A stretch of 64,000 nt of DNA from Streptomyces regalis (GCF_001509475.1 NZ_LLZG01000131.1:1-64000), one strand, 5' to 3'; positions 25,241 to 34,488 are shown, counted from the first letter of the stretch. The notes: a model not told the origin generated them from the sequence alone. Made by a program: numbers and translations.

Positions 25241-27588
25241 GTGGTCTGCCTTTCAGGTTCCGCGGGGCGCTCCACAGACGCGTCCCCCTCTTCGAGAAGC
25301 TCCGCGCGTGCTTGCGCCGCCCGGAGAGTGAGGACCGTGGTGAGGCCGCCGCCGGGCGTGTCCTCGGCGTTGAGGGTGCCGTTCATGGCCTCGTCGGGGA
25401 CGCCCGGGCCGCGGTCGGCGACGCGCACCTCGACCCGTTCGGCGATGGCGCTCGCGGAGACGAGGACGGCGCTGCCGTCCGGGCTGTACTTGACGGCGTT
25501 CTCGACCAGGTTGGCCACCGACCGTTCCAGCAGCCCAGGGTCCACGGCGACCATGGGCAGCGTCTCCGGAATGTCCAGCTCCGCGCTGGCCTCCGGCACC
25601 CCGCCGAGCGCCATCGGCACCACCTCGTCCAGGTCGATCTCCCGGATCAACGGCGTCACCGTGCCCGTCTGCAGCCGCGACATGTCGAGGAGATTGCCGA
25701 CCAGATGGTCGAGCCGGTCGGCACCCCCGTCGATGCCCTCCAGCAGCTCGGCCTCGTCCTGCGGCGACCACGCCACGTCGTCGGACCGCAGCGAGGAAAC
25801 CGCCGCCATGATGCCCGCAAGAGGCGTACGCAGGTCATGGCTCACCGCGGCCGGCAGCGCCGTCCGGATCCGGTTGCCCTCCGCCGGCTCCTTGGCCTGG
25901 TCGGCCTCGCACTGCAGACGCTGCCGATCCAGCACCACCGCGGCCTGCGCGGCGAAGGCGGCCAGCACCCGCCGGTCCTCGGCGGGCAGCACCCGGCCGG
26001 CCGGCGCGAGCGCCATGTGATCGCCGACCGGCACGTCCACGTCCGCCTCCTCCGGCCGCTCCGGCGCCCGCCCCGGGCCCACCCGGCCCGCACACATCCA
26101 CGGATCGACATCGCTCTGCCGCTCCAGCAGCAGCGCCGACTCCATCCCGAACGTCTCGCGCACCCGCTCCAGCAGCTCCTCCAGGCCGGTCTCGCCGCGC
26201 AGCACGTTCCCGGCCAGGAAGGACAGGATCTCCGACTCCGCGCGCAGTCGAGCCGCCTGACGGGTCCGGCGGGCCGCGAGATCCACCACGGAGGCCACCG
26301 CCACCGCCACCGCCACGAAGACGAAGATCACGAGCGCGAGCAGGTTCTTCGGGTCGGCGATCGAGATGCGGTGCAGCGGCGGTGTGAAGAACCAATTCAG
26401 CAGCAGCGAGCCGACCGCGGCCGAGGCCAGCGCCAGCAGCAGCCCGCCGAGCAGGGCCGCCGCCACCGTCGACGTCAGGAACAACAGCATGTCGTTCGCG
26501 AGACCGAGGTCGGCGTCGATGTCGGTCAGCAGCAGGGTGAGCAGCACCGGGCCGCCGACGCCGATGAACCAGCCCCACACCGTCCGTGAGCGGCCGAGGC
26601 TCGCTCCCCGGGCCACCGGCAGTCCCCGCCCCTTGGCGGCCTCCTCATGCATGACGATGTGGACGTCGAGGCCGGGGCCCGAATCCCGGGCGACCGTGGC
26701 GCCGACGCCCGGTCCGAGGACGTACTCCCGGCTCTTGCGGCGCGAGGAGCCGAGCACGATCTGGGTGGCGTTCACCCCGCGCGCGAAGTCCAGCAGCGAC
26801 GCCGGGATGTCGTCGCCGACGACGTGGTGGAAGGTGCCGCCCAGGTCCTCGACGAGAGTGCGCTGGACGGCCAGTTCCTTGGGTGAGGCGGAGGTGAGGC
26901 CGTCGCTGCGGGCGATGTAGACGGCCAGCACCTCACCGCCGGCGCCCTTCTCCGCGAGCCGCGCGGCCCGGCGGATGAGGGTCCTGCCCTCCGGGCCGCC
27001 GGTCAGCCCGACCACGATCCACTCCCTCGATGCCCGGATCCTCTGCACCTGGTGATCGCTGCGGTACTGCTTCAGATACTCGTCGACCCGGTCCGCCACC
27101 CACAGCAACGCCGGCTCCCGCAGCGCGGTCAGGTTCCCGGGGCGGAAGTAGTTCGACAGGGCCGCGTCGATCTTGTCCGGCTGGTAGATGTTCCCGTGCG
27201 CCATCCGCCGCCGCAGCGCCTGCGGCGACATGTCGACCAGCTCGACCTGATCGGCCCGGCGGACCACCTGCCGGCGCTTGGCGTTGCGCGATCCGGGGAT
27301 GTTGGTGTGGGCCGGCTCGTCGACGAGCGCCACCTGCGGACGCCGCGCCAGTACGGCGTCGACGTCCATCTCCGTGAAGACGGCCCCTCGGTACCCGAGC
27401 TCGTTGCGGGTGATCTGCTCCAGCCCGTGCAGCAGCACCTCGGTGCGCGCCCGCTCATGGTGCTCCACCAAGGCGACCACAAAGTCGGTGCCCCGCTCGA
27501 CACGGCGGTGCGCCTCGGACAGCATCGCGTACGTCTTGCCGACGCCCGGTGCCGCACCGAGGTAGATCCGAAGCTTGCCGCGTCCCAT
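25234..27588 (-). CDS. kdpD: KdpD sensor kinase lacking the ATP-lid segment
   Basis: A 784-residue protein from ATG 27588 (an in-frame GTG at 27612 is possible). The N-terminal KdpD domain has Walker A GAAPGVGKTYAML and VALVDEPAHTNIPGSRN; a universal-stress-like domain (RTLIRRAARLAEKG) follows, then four membrane segments near 350-460, a GAF region, and HisKA with His584 in AVSHDLRTPL. The N-box NLVENAVKYSPDG is intact. DRGPGVPDE at about 725-733 then jumps directly to AMNGTLNAEDTPGGGL, so the F-box and G2-box, about 30-35 residues, are missing in frame. Those residues close over ATP, so autokinase activity is probably lost or weak. The protein is shorter than typical Streptomyces KdpD by about that amount. 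Confidence 0.9.
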   Translation of the reverse strand: MGRGKLRIYLGAAPGVGKTYAMLSEAHRRVERGTDFVVALVEHHERARTEVLLHGLEQITRNELGYRGAVFTEMDVDAVLARRPQVALVDEPAHTNIPGSRNAKRRQVVRRADQVELVDMSPQALRRRMAHGNIYQPDKIDAALSNYFRPGNLTALREPALLWVADRVDEYLKQYRSDHQVQRIRASREWIVVGLTGGPEGRTLIRRAARLAEKGAGGEVLAVYIARSDGLTSASPKELAVQRTLVEDLGGTFHHVVGDDIPASLLDFARGVNATQIVLGSSRRKSREYVLGPGVGATVARDSGPGLDVHIVMHEEAAKGRGLPVARGASLGRSRTVWGWFIGVGGPVLLTLLLTDIDADLGLANDMLLFLTSTVAAALLGGLLLALASAAVGSLLLNWFFTPPLHRISIADPKNLLALVIFVFVAVAVAVASVVDLAARRTRQAARLRAESEILSFLAGNVLRGETGLEELLERVRETFGMESALLLERQSDVDPWMCAGRVGPGRAPERPEEADVDVPVGDHMALAPAGRVLPAEDRRVLAAFAAQAAVVLDRQRLQCEADQAKEPAEGNRIRTALPAAVSHDLRTPLAGIMAAVSSLRSDDVAWSPQDEAELLEGIDGGADRLDHLVGNLLDMSRLQTGTVTPLIREIDLDEVVPMALGGVPEASAELDIPETLPMVAVDPGLLERSVANLVENAVKYSPDGSAVLVSASAIAERVEVRVADRGPGVPDEAMNGTLNAEDTPGGGLTTVLTLRAAQARAELLEEGDASVERPAEPERQTTC

Positions 27589-27727
27589 GGCCCTATTGTC
27601 TTCCGGTCCCACTGCTGCCTGCGCAGCGTCGACCTTACGGCCAATAATCGCGACAAATGGGGCCGGGTACGGCGGCGGGAGCGTCTTTGACGCAACCCTG
27701 ACGCCCCCGCCGTCGCACCGCCCCGCC

Positions 27728-28894
27728 TCAGCCGGGGTTGTCGCCGTGGGTGAGGGTCTCCCAGGCCACGAAGAGGTTGTTGCTGCCGGCCGGGCGGTTG
27801 CGGTCGGTGAGCGTCTCGGTGTTGGTCATGGCGTGGCCGAGACGGTTGGCCAGGGCGTTGTGCCCGACCTCGGTGACCGGACCGAGCCCGAGCTTCGGCG
27901 AGCCGCCGCACAGCCAGCTCGGCGCGGCCGTACCCAGCTCGTACTTGGCCTGGAACCCGAGCGCCTGTCGCAGCCGCTCGCCGACGTCGGTGCCGTACAG
28001 GTCCTGCCCCTGGATCCGGCTGGTCTCCGCGACGTGCGAGACGGCCGAGATGCCGTACCCGGTGTGCGTGAGGTCGCGGCAGGTCTCCTGAGTGAGACCG
28101 GTGACGAAGGTGGACTGCCCCTGCCAGTACTTGACGATCTTGTCCCGGGTGTCGAGGTTCTGGCTCGGCACGGTCTTCGGCAGGTCGCCGTCGGAGGACA
28201 GGTAGACGTAGGCGGCGGTGCGGGTGCGGAACTTCGCCATGGCCTTGTCGTACGACGTCTTGTCCTCCAGGAAGACGGAGATGCCGACGGCGGCCTCCAT
28301 CATCGACAGCTCCCAGTTGCCGTTGGAGTTCGAGCCGTTGATGATCTCGGGCAGATAGACGTTGCGGAGCATGGTGGCGAACCGGCCGGAGTTGGCCCAG
28401 CTCCCGGTGTACGTGTACTTGATGATCTCGGCGGCCCTGGGCCAGGAGGAGCCGGCCCAGCCCGCCTGCAGGGGCGCGTTGCTGTTGGTGTGGTCCTTGA
28501 TCACCGCGGACCAGGCGTCCATCAGCTCGATGGCCTTCTTCGCGTGCCGCTCGTCGCGGGTGACGTACCAGGCGAGGGCCTGGGTGTAGGCGGCTATTGC
28601 GTCCTCGCGCTCGTCGGTGCAGCCGTAGTTGGGGTTCGAGTACGAACCGCACTCGACGACCGCGCGGGGCTTGGGCGTGCGGTTCAGATCGGCGTACTTG
28701 CTCGCCATCATCCGGTCGAAGGCGCCCTTCCAGGGCTGGGCACCGGCGTTGACCTGGGAGCGGGCGAAGTCCAGCTGGCCCTTGGAGACGGTGACTCCGG
28801 GGTGAACGAAGGTGACGGGAGCGGCGTCGGCGGGCCAGGCAAGGACACCGGCGACGAGGGCGGCCGCGGCCGCGAACAGTGCGGTTCTGCGCAT
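27728..28894 (-). CDS. Secreted alginate-lyase-family protein
   Basis: A 388-residue protein with a signal peptide (residues 1-24, LVAGVLAWPADA). The mature part is mostly helical and fits the alginate lyase (alpha/alpha toroid) family: TVSKGQLDFARSQV, SNPNYGCTDEREDAIAAYTQ, ALAWYVTRDERHAKKAIELM, NGNWELSMMEAAVGI and ETCRDLTHTGYGISA are the conserved blocks, including candidate catalytic N/H residues. It probably cleaves a uronate-containing polysaccharide outside the cell; the exact substrate is unknown. It stands alone, with a divergent or separate promoter upstream in 28895-29007. Confidence 0.85.
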   Translation of the reverse strand: MRRTALFAAAAALVAGVLAWPADAAPVTFVHPGVTVSKGQLDFARSQVNAGAQPWKGAFDRMMASKYADLNRTPKPRAVVECGSYSNPNYGCTDEREDAIAAYTQALAWYVTRDERHAKKAIELMDAWSAVIKDHTNSNAPLQAGWAGSSWPRAAEIIKYTYTGSWANSGRFATMLRNVYLPEIINGSNSNGNWELSMMEAAVGISVFLEDKTSYDKAMAKFRTRTAAYVYLSSDGDLPKTVPSQNLDTRDKIVKYWQGQSTFVTGLTQETCRDLTHTGYGISAVSHVAETSRIQGQDLYGTDVGERLRQALGFQAKYELGTAAPSWLCGGSPKLGLGPVTEVGHNALANRLGHAMTNTETLTDRNRPAGSNNLFVAWETLTHGDNPG

Positions 28895-29007
28895 ACGTGG
28901 GGGCCTTCCGTTCTCGTATGTGAACGTGAAGCGCCTTTATGAACAGACGCGTTGGCCGGAGACGGTAGGTACAGACCAATGCCCCGTCAAGAGTTCACGC
29001 ACGAGAA

Positions 29008-29037
29008 AGGGCCGCACCCCGTGTGGGATACGGCCCT
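29008..29037 (-). terminator. Terminator of the thioesterase-dut-DUF3710 operon
   Basis: AGGGCCG and CGGCCCT arms, extended inside by CCC/GGG pairing, lie 17 bp past the DUF3710 stop. On the minus strand the hairpin is followed by TTCTCG. Confidence 0.65.
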
Positions 29038-29053
29038 GATGTTTCTACGTTGT

Positions 29054-29812
29054 TCAGCGCACCTCAGTGATCTCCGGCCCGCGCTGGAGCTGGCCCATGC
29101 CGCCGGAGAAGCGCGAACCCGCCTCCTCCTGCTGGACACCCTCGGGAATCATCTGGGCGTCGTTCGGCAGCTTCAGGACGATCGGGTCACGGGGGGCCAT
29201 CGGGCCTTCGCCGCGGACCACGACCGTGTCCCGGAAGATCTGCTCGAGCAGGCCGGCCGCCTGCGGCTGCACCGCGCCCTGGCCCGAGATCACACCGCGC
29301 AGGAACCAGCGGGGACCGTCCACGCCGACGAACCGCACGACCTGGAAACCGCCCGTGCCGTCCGGCAGCTGAACCGGTACCTGGGCCCGCAGTTCCCAGC
29401 CGAGCGGGCCCTCGACCTCGTCGATGATGCCACCCTGCTGGGTGATGCCGGAGCCGATCTCCTCGCGCACCTCGCCCCAGATGCCCTCGCGCTTGGGGGC
29501 GGCGAAGGCCTGCAGCTGGATGGCGCTGTCCCGCAGCACGACGGTCGCCGCGACGATCGCGTCGCCCGCGACCTCGACACGCAGCTCCATGCCGTCGACG
29601 CCCGGCACCAACAGGCCGCCCAGGTCCACCCGGCCCTCGCCGGGCTCACGGATCTCTGAGCTGTCCCAGGGCCCGTCGGGCCGCGGTTCCGGCTCGAGCC
29701 GTACGCGCTCGCGCGTGCCGTCGTCGTCCGCCTCAGTGTCGATGTCGACGACCTGCTCGGGCTCGCCGGCCGCGTCCTCGGCGGCACCCTTCTTCTTGCG
29801 ACGTCCGAACAC
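29054..29812 (-). CDS. DUF3710 family protein
   Basis: A 252-residue soluble protein. It starts VFGRRKKKGAAED, then an acidic linker of about 45 residues and the DUF3710 domain from about 50 (RVDLGGLLVPGVDGMELRVE, GGFQVVRFVGVDGPRWFLRG). GTG 29812 is chosen because AAGGA precedes it and the family begins FGRRKK; the frame is open far upstream inside dut, without family support. The start lies one base after the dut stop, so the two are translationally coupled. Function unknown; conserved linkage with dut in actinomycetes. Confidence 0.9.
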   Translation of the reverse strand: MFGRRKKKGAAEDAAGEPEQVVDIDTEADDDGTRERVRLEPEPRPDGPWDSSEIREPGEGRVDLGGLLVPGVDGMELRVEVAGDAIVAATVVLRDSAIQLQAFAAPKREGIWGEVREEIGSGITQQGGIIDEVEGPLGWELRAQVPVQLPDGTGGFQVVRFVGVDGPRWFLRGVISGQGAVQPQAAGLLEQIFRDTVVVRGEGPMAPRDPIVLKLPNDAQMIPEGVQQEEAGSRFSGGMGQLQRGPEITEVR

Positions 29813-29813
29813 G

Positions 29814-30374
29814 TCACTGTCCTTCCCGGTCGGATACGACCGAAGCGTATCGATTCCCACCCGTAGTGCCGCCATCGGCGGCCTCAACGCTTGTCCCGCT
29901 TGTGCCGTCCACCGCGGCATGGCCGCCGGTGGACCCGAAGCCCCCCTCGGCCCGTGCCGAATCGGGAAGCTCCGCGACCTCCTGGAAGCGAACCCTCTCG
30001 ACCTGCTGGACGACCAGTTGGGCAATCCGGTCGAAGCGCTCGAACCGCACGGGCTCGTGCGGGTCGAGATTCACCACGATCACCTTGATCTCCCCACGGT
30101 ACCCGGCATCAACCGTCCCCGGGGCATTCACGAGGGCGACACCGAGGCGGGCAGCGAGACCGGATCGCGGGTGCACGAAGGCCGCGTACCCCTCCGGCAG
30201 GGCTACAGACACCCCGGTGGGCAGTACGGCCCGCTCCCCCGGCTTCAGCTCACAGGCCTCGGTGGTGCGCAGATCGGCTCCGGCGTCACCGGGGTGTGCG
30301 TACGTCGGAAGCGGTACGTCGGGGTCGACGCGCCGGATCAGCACGTCGAGTTCTCGACGGGGCTCACGGCTCAC
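29814..30374 (-). CDS. dut: dUTP diphosphatase
   Basis: A 186-residue trimeric-type dUTPase that hydrolyses dUTP to dUMP and keeps uracil out of DNA. The five family motifs are visible: HPGDAGADLRT, HPRSGLAARLGV (motif 2), VNAPGTVDAGYRGEIKVIVV (motif 3 with catalytic Asp and Tyr), ERFDRIAQLVVQ, and the C-terminal EGGFGSTGGH arm (motif 5). The tail after motif 5 is about 30 residues longer than usual. GTG 30374 overlaps the stop of the thioesterase gene (GTGA), and DUF3710 follows immediately. Confidence 0.96.
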   Translation of the reverse strand: MSREPRRELDVLIRRVDPDVPLPTYAHPGDAGADLRTTEACELKPGERAVLPTGVSVALPEGYAAFVHPRSGLAARLGVALVNAPGTVDAGYRGEIKVIVVNLDPHEPVRFERFDRIAQLVVQQVERVRFQEVAELPDSARAEGGFGSTGGHAAVDGTSGTSVEAADGGTTGGNRYASVVSDREGQ

Positions 30375-30955
30375 GGGTTCACCTCGAAGGCACGGGCACG
30401 CCGGACCTGGTCCGGGTCGTTCATGGCGGCCCGGATCTCCTCCGGGCGGCCGTTGTCGATGAAGTGGTCGACCTTCACCTCGATGAAGAGGGCGTCGGCA
30501 CGGACGGCGACGGGCCCGTCGGGGCCGCCGATCCGTCCGGTGGCGGTCGAGTAGATCTTGCGGCCCGCCACCGCCGTCACCTCGGCCTCCAGATACAGCA
30601 CCGTGCCCACCGGAACGGGCCGTACGAAGTCGGTCTCCAGCCGCCCGGTCACGGCGATCGTGCGCAGCAGCCAGTTGAGCGAGCCGAGGGTCTCGTCGAG
30701 GGCGGTCGCGAGCACGCCACCGTGCGCGAGCCCGGGCGCGCCCTGATGGGCGGGCTGCACGGTGAACTCGGCGGTGATGCTGACGCCGTCACCGGCCCGC
30801 GCCTGAAGGTGCAACCCGTGGGCCTGCTCACCACCGCAGCCGAAACACTCGCCGTAGTGCGCACCGAGAAGCTCCCCGGGTGCGGGAGCATCGGGGTGAC
30901 GGGCCGGTTTCACGGCGTCGGCCGGAGGCTTGAGAGTTGCGGAAGTACCACTCAC
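30371..30955 (-). CDS. PaaI/hotdog-fold thioesterase
   Basis: A 194-residue hotdog-fold protein. GECFGCGGEQAHGL (a CxxC pair) precedes the fold. GLAHGGVLATALDETLGSLN is the active-site segment with HGG and the catalytic acidic residue, as in PaaI-type acyl-CoA thioesterases. GTG 30955 is preferred (VSGTSATLKP); the longer frame to 31015 extends past it without family support. It is the first gene of a coupled operon with dut and DUF3710, and divergent from the DUF3093 gene 58 bp away. The acyl substrate is unknown. Confidence 0.85.
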   Translation of the reverse strand: MSGTSATLKPPADAVKPARHPDAPAPGELLGAHYGECFGCGGEQAHGLHLQARAGDGVSITAEFTVQPAHQGAPGLAHGGVLATALDETLGSLNWLLRTIAVTGRLETDFVRPVPVGTVLYLEAEVTAVAGRKIYSTATGRIGGPDGPVAVRADALFIEVKVDHFIDNGRPEEIRAAMNDPDQVRRARAFEVNP

Positions 30956-31013
30956 AGCCGCAGACCTTACCCGCGCGTCGGCAGGTTCCGGACACCGTGC
31001 CAAGCTTGGCTCC

Positions 31014-31475
31014 ATGCAGCTCTCCGCCGCCCCCTACGAAGAACGCCTGACCGCCCCCCGCTCGTGGTGGCTGATCTCGTTCCTGGTCGGGGTCTCCCTG
31101 GCCCTGATCCTCCTGCCGTTCGGCACGCTGCCCCTGCTCGCCGGGCTCGTCGGCGGCACCGCCGCGGCAGCCGTCATGGCCAGCTCGTACGGCTCGGTCC
31201 GCATCCGTCTGGTGGGCGACTCGCTGATCGCGGGCGAGGCGAGGATCCCGGTACGGGCCCTGGGCGAGGCACACGTCCTGGACCCCGAGGAGGCCCGCGC
31301 CTGGCGCACCCACAAGGCCGACACCCGAGCCTTCCTCCTCCTGCGTGCCTACATCCCCACGGCCCTGCGCGTGGAGGTCACGGACCCCGAGGACCCGACC
31401 CCGTACCTGTACCTGTCGACCCGCGAGCCGGAACGCCTGGCGGAGGCGATCAAGGCCGCGAAGGCCTCGGTCTAG
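31014..31475 (+). CDS. DUF3093 membrane protein
   Basis: A 153-residue protein starting MQLSAAPYEERLTAPRSWW. Two adjoining hydrophobic segments (WLISFLVGVSLALILLPFG, LPLLAGLVGGTAAAAVMASS) form a hairpin at residues 20-60, followed by a soluble beta-rich domain (RVEVTDPEDPTPYLYLSTRE) typical of DUF3093. ATG 31014 matches the family start. Function unknown. It is conserved beside dut in actinomycetes. Confidence 0.9.
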   Translation: MQLSAAPYEERLTAPRSWWLISFLVGVSLALILLPFGTLPLLAGLVGGTAAAAVMASSYGSVRIRLVGDSLIAGEARIPVRALGEAHVLDPEEARAWRTHKADTRAFLLLRAYIPTALRVEVTDPEDPTPYLYLSTREPERLAEAIKAAKASV

Positions 31476-31595
31476 CACACCCGAGCGGGCCTTCACCGGC
31501 CTGGTCAAGACTTGTGCTCGCCGTGGCAAAAACTTCGCGGCGGCATGCCGAAAGGGCCTCTGGGCGGCCGCCGTACCGGCCCCGCTGGCGGGATC

Positions 31596-32519
31596 TCAGC
31601 CGCCCCCGAGCCTCTTGCGCCCGCGCATACGCCCCACGTCTCCCATGTCCAGCGGCCTTGCCGGGCGCTCCAGCGGGGGCAGTTCCGGCAATTCGTCCCA
31701 CGGCACCTGGATCTTCCGCAGGTCCGTCCGAATCCGTGCCGCGAGTCTCTTGGTGTCCCGGCGGTTCATGACCGCGCCCACCGCGGCCCCGACCATGAAG
31801 GGCATGAGGTTCGGCAGATTCCGGACCATCCGCTTCATGATCTGCTGACGCAGCTCCCGCTTCATCTGCCCACCGAGAGCGGCGTTGACCGTCGCCGGCT
31901 TCATGGGGTCGATGCCGCGCTCCTCGGACCACGAGGACAGATACGCGGTACTGCGGTCTTTCAGATTGCCGGGCGGGCGTACGCCGTACACCTCGTGCAG
32001 CTCGGCGATCAGTTTCAGTTCGATGGCCGCGACGCCGGTGATCTCGGCGGCCAACTCCGTCGGCATCGCGGGCGGTACCGGCAGCATCGCCGCCGCACCG
32101 ACTCCCGCGCCGACCGTCGCGCTCGCGTTCGCCGCTCCCGCGACGAGCTTGTCCGCGATCTGCTCGGGCCCGAGCCCCGGGAAGTGCCGCCGAAGCGTCG
32201 CGAGGTCCCGTACGGGGATCCGCGGGGCGTTCTCGATGATCCGGTCGGTGAGGTATCCAAGACCCGCTCTGGCGCGGCTGCCGCCCTTACGGACGCCTTC
32301 CCGGGCCTTCTCCCGGATCACCGCCGCCCGCCGCCGGACGACGGGTGCGGGAACCTCCGTCGGCTCCGAGAGGTCAGCCCCGGACATCGGTTCGAGCGAG
32401 GCCCCCGTACCGGATGAGCCCCGCTCGTCGTCACGCGCGCCGTAGGGGCCGTCGGACGGCCCTTCGTCCACTCCCGACGGTCGGGAGCGGCGCTTCCAAG
32501 GTGGGGTCGAGCCAGTCAT
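31596..32519 (-). CDS. Uncharacterised protein, possibly EcsC-like
   Basis: A 307-residue protein. A charged, low-complexity N-terminus (about 60 residues) leads into a helical region. It has two hydrophobic stretches, ATVGAGVGAAAMLPVPPAMP and LPNLMPFMVGAAVGAVM, separated by AIELKLIAELHEVYGVRPPG. This layout resembles EcsC-type proteins, but the match is by eye only. ATG 32519 has GAGG at 7 nt and lies 13 nt after the DUF4193 stop, so the two form an operon. It may associate with membranes. Confidence 0.6.
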   Translation of the reverse strand: MTGSTPPWKRRSRPSGVDEGPSDGPYGARDDERGSSGTGASLEPMSGADLSEPTEVPAPVVRRRAAVIREKAREGVRKGGSRARAGLGYLTDRIIENAPRIPVRDLATLRRHFPGLGPEQIADKLVAGAANASATVGAGVGAAAMLPVPPAMPTELAAEITGVAAIELKLIAELHEVYGVRPPGNLKDRSTAYLSSWSEERGIDPMKPATVNAALGGQMKRELRQQIMKRMVRNLPNLMPFMVGAAVGAVMNRRDTKRLAARIRTDLRKIQVPWDELPELPPLERPARPLDMGDVGRMRGRKRLGGG

Positions 32520-32532
32520 GCCCGACCCGACC

Positions 32533-32829
32533 TCAGTCGCAGTCGCGGCAGATCGGCTGACCGTTCTTCTCCCGGGCCAGCTGGCTGCGGTGGTGCACCA
32601 GGAAGCAGCTCATGCAGGTGAACTCGTCCTGCTGCTTCGGCAGCACCCGGACGGCCAACTCCTCGTTCGAGAGGTCCGCGCCGGGCAGCTCCAGGCCTTC
32701 GGCAGCCTCGAACTCGTCAACGTCCACAGCGGACGTCGACTTGTCGTTCCGCCTGGCCTTCAGCTCTTCAAGGCTGTCCGAGTCGACGTCGTCGTCGGTC
32801 TTGCGTGGGGTGTCGTAATCCGTTGCCAT
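32533..32829 (-). CDS. DUF4193 zinc-ribbon protein
   Basis: A 98-residue protein: an acidic N-terminus (MATDYDTPRKTDDDVDSDSL) and a C-terminal zinc ribbon with FTCMSCFLVHHRSQLA and ICRDCD supplying two CxxC pairs. It matches the actinobacterial DUF4193 family, which is related to dksA-like small zinc proteins in size only. ATG 32829 has GGGGGAGAG upstream. It leads the operon with the EcsC-like gene. Confidence 0.92.
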   Translation of the reverse strand: MATDYDTPRKTDDDVDSDSLEELKARRNDKSTSAVDVDEFEAAEGLELPGADLSNEELAVRVLPKQQDEFTCMSCFLVHHRSQLAREKNGQPICRDCD

Positions 32830-33234
32830 GTCGCTCTCCCCCTCTGGGTGTCTGCGGTGTCTCCAGCGCACGTAACGCGTGAGAGGCCGGACTTGTGCCC
32901 GACCCGAGGCGGAGATTTTGCCTCACATCAAGGTCTGTTACTCAATCGACACCCAACCGGACTCCTCAAGAGTGATCGGCTTGGATGGCGAACGGGACCG
33001 TACACGGTCCTAATGCCGCAGTTCAAAGGCGTCTCACCGTGTACTTCCCGTGATCAAGACCCCCGAAAACCCGGATTTTCCCGGCTTTCCGGCAGTCCGC
33101 ATGATCACTGAGAGTAGATGGCCAGAAAATCGCCCTTGTGATCGATCACACACGGGGTTGCTCGCCGAGTGCCCAGAAAATTCCGCGCAAAGCGAACATC
33201 CCCGAATGTCCATCGAGTGTCGGCGCACATGATC
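32830..33234. other. Intergenic between DUF4193 gene and cutS
   Basis: About 400 bp, AT-rich for this genome. It carries the leftward promoter of the DUF4193 operon; TTGAGT near 32939-32944 with GCAAAA 18 bp downstream on the minus strand is a candidate. The rest (33050-33230) holds several short CCGG/AAAA palindromes and no gene. Confidence 0.4.
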
Positions 33235-34482
33235 TCAGATCGGCAGCGTGACCCGCATCACGAGCCCTCCGCCCTCGCGCGGTTGCGCGGAGATGTGTCC
33301 GCCGTGCGCCCGCGCCACGGACCGCACGATGGACAACCCCAGGCCGACGCCCTTGTCGCTGCCCGTGCGTTCCGTACGCAGCCGTCTGAACGGCTCGAAG
33401 AGGTTGTCGATCTCGTACGCCGGCACCACCGGCCCGGTGTTCGACACGACCAGGACAGCCTGCCCGTGCTGGACCTCTGTGGTGACCTCGACCCAGCCGC
33501 CCTCCGGGATGTTGTATCGGACGGCATTCTGCACCAGGTTCAGCGCGATCCGCTCCAGCAGCACGCCGTTGCCCTGGACGACCGCGGGCTTCTGCTCGCC
33601 CCGGATGACCACGCCCTTGGCCTCCGCCTCGGCGTGCACCTGGTCGACGGCCTGCTCGGCCACCTCCGCGAGGTCCACCGGTTTGCGTTCGACGATCTGG
33701 TTGTCGCTGCGGGCGAGCAGCAGCAGACCCTCGACGAGCTGCTCGCTGCGCTCGTTGGTGGCCAGCAGCGTCTTGCCGAGCTGCTGGAGCTCCACCGGCG
33801 CGTTCGGGTCGGAGAGGTGCACCTCGAGCAGTGTGCGGTTGATCGCGAGCGGGGTGCGCAGCTCGTGCGAGGCGTTGCCGACGAAGCGCTGCTGGGCGGT
33901 GAACGCCCGCTGCAGCCGCTCCAGCATCTCGTCGAAGGTGTCGGCGAGTTCCTTCAGCTCGTCGTCCGGGCCGTCCAGTTCAATACGGCGGGACAGGTCC
34001 GAGCCCGCCACCGCGCGCGCGGTGCGGGTGATCCGGCCCAGCGGCGACAGGACGCGGCCGGCCATGGCGTAGCCGAAGGCGAAGGCGATGACGGCGAGGC
34101 CGAGGAGGGCGAGGAGGGAGCGGCTGAGGAGATCGTCCAGCGCCACCCGGCGCTGTTGGTCGATACAGGCGCTGATCGCCTCGTTGAACTGGGAGAACGT
34201 GGGGGTGTCGGACTTGATCGCGGGGCAGTTGTCGCTGGTGACCGAGAGCTGGTTGGCGTCGACGATCTTGAACGGCGGTTCGTTGCCCGTGTTGATCGCC
34301 TGTGCAGCCAGCAGGTAGATGATCGACAGCAGCAGGATGCCGGCGATCAGGAACATGCCGCCGTACAGCAGCGTGAGCCTTATCCGGATGGTGGGACGCA
34401 GCCACGGGAAGGGGGGCTCCACTCTCCGGGGGTCCCAGGTGGGCTTGGGGGGCGCCTGGGGAGGCGCGGGAGTCGCGGCCAT
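33235..34482 (-). CDS. cutS: CutS sensor histidine kinase
   Basis: A 415-residue kinase: a proline-rich cytosolic start, a first membrane segment (about 37-60), a short extracellular domain (61-115) with Cys86 and Cys106, a second segment (about 118-142), HAMP, HisKA with His206 in NASHELRTPLA, N-box NLVQNAVRYN, F-box LFEPFRR and G-box GVGLGLSIV. All catalytic boxes are intact. The two extracellular cysteines are the known hallmark of CutS, which senses extracytoplasmic redox or protein-folding stress and acts through CutR. It starts 6 nt after cutR. Identification rests on domain layout plus location. Confidence 0.9.
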   Translation of the reverse strand: MAATPAPPQAPPKPTWDPRRVEPPFPWLRPTIRIRLTLLYGGMFLIAGILLLSIIYLLAAQAINTGNEPPFKIVDANQLSVTSDNCPAIKSDTPTFSQFNEAISACIDQQRRVALDDLLSRSLLALLGLAVIAFAFGYAMAGRVLSPLGRITRTARAVAGSDLSRRIELDGPDDELKELADTFDEMLERLQRAFTAQQRFVGNASHELRTPLAINRTLLEVHLSDPNAPVELQQLGKTLLATNERSEQLVEGLLLLARSDNQIVERKPVDLAEVAEQAVDQVHAEAEAKGVVIRGEQKPAVVQGNGVLLERIALNLVQNAVRYNIPEGGWVEVTTEVQHGQAVLVVSNTGPVVPAYEIDNLFEPFRRLRTERTGSDKGVGLGLSIVRSVARAHGGHISAQPREGGGLVMRVTLPI

Positions 34483-34488
34483 GGCCGA

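Noticed and set aside
27129..28979. 616-codon minus-strand open frame
   Set aside because: Overlaps the alginate-lyase gene and kdpD in the wrong frame; product is an Arg/Pro-rich artefact.
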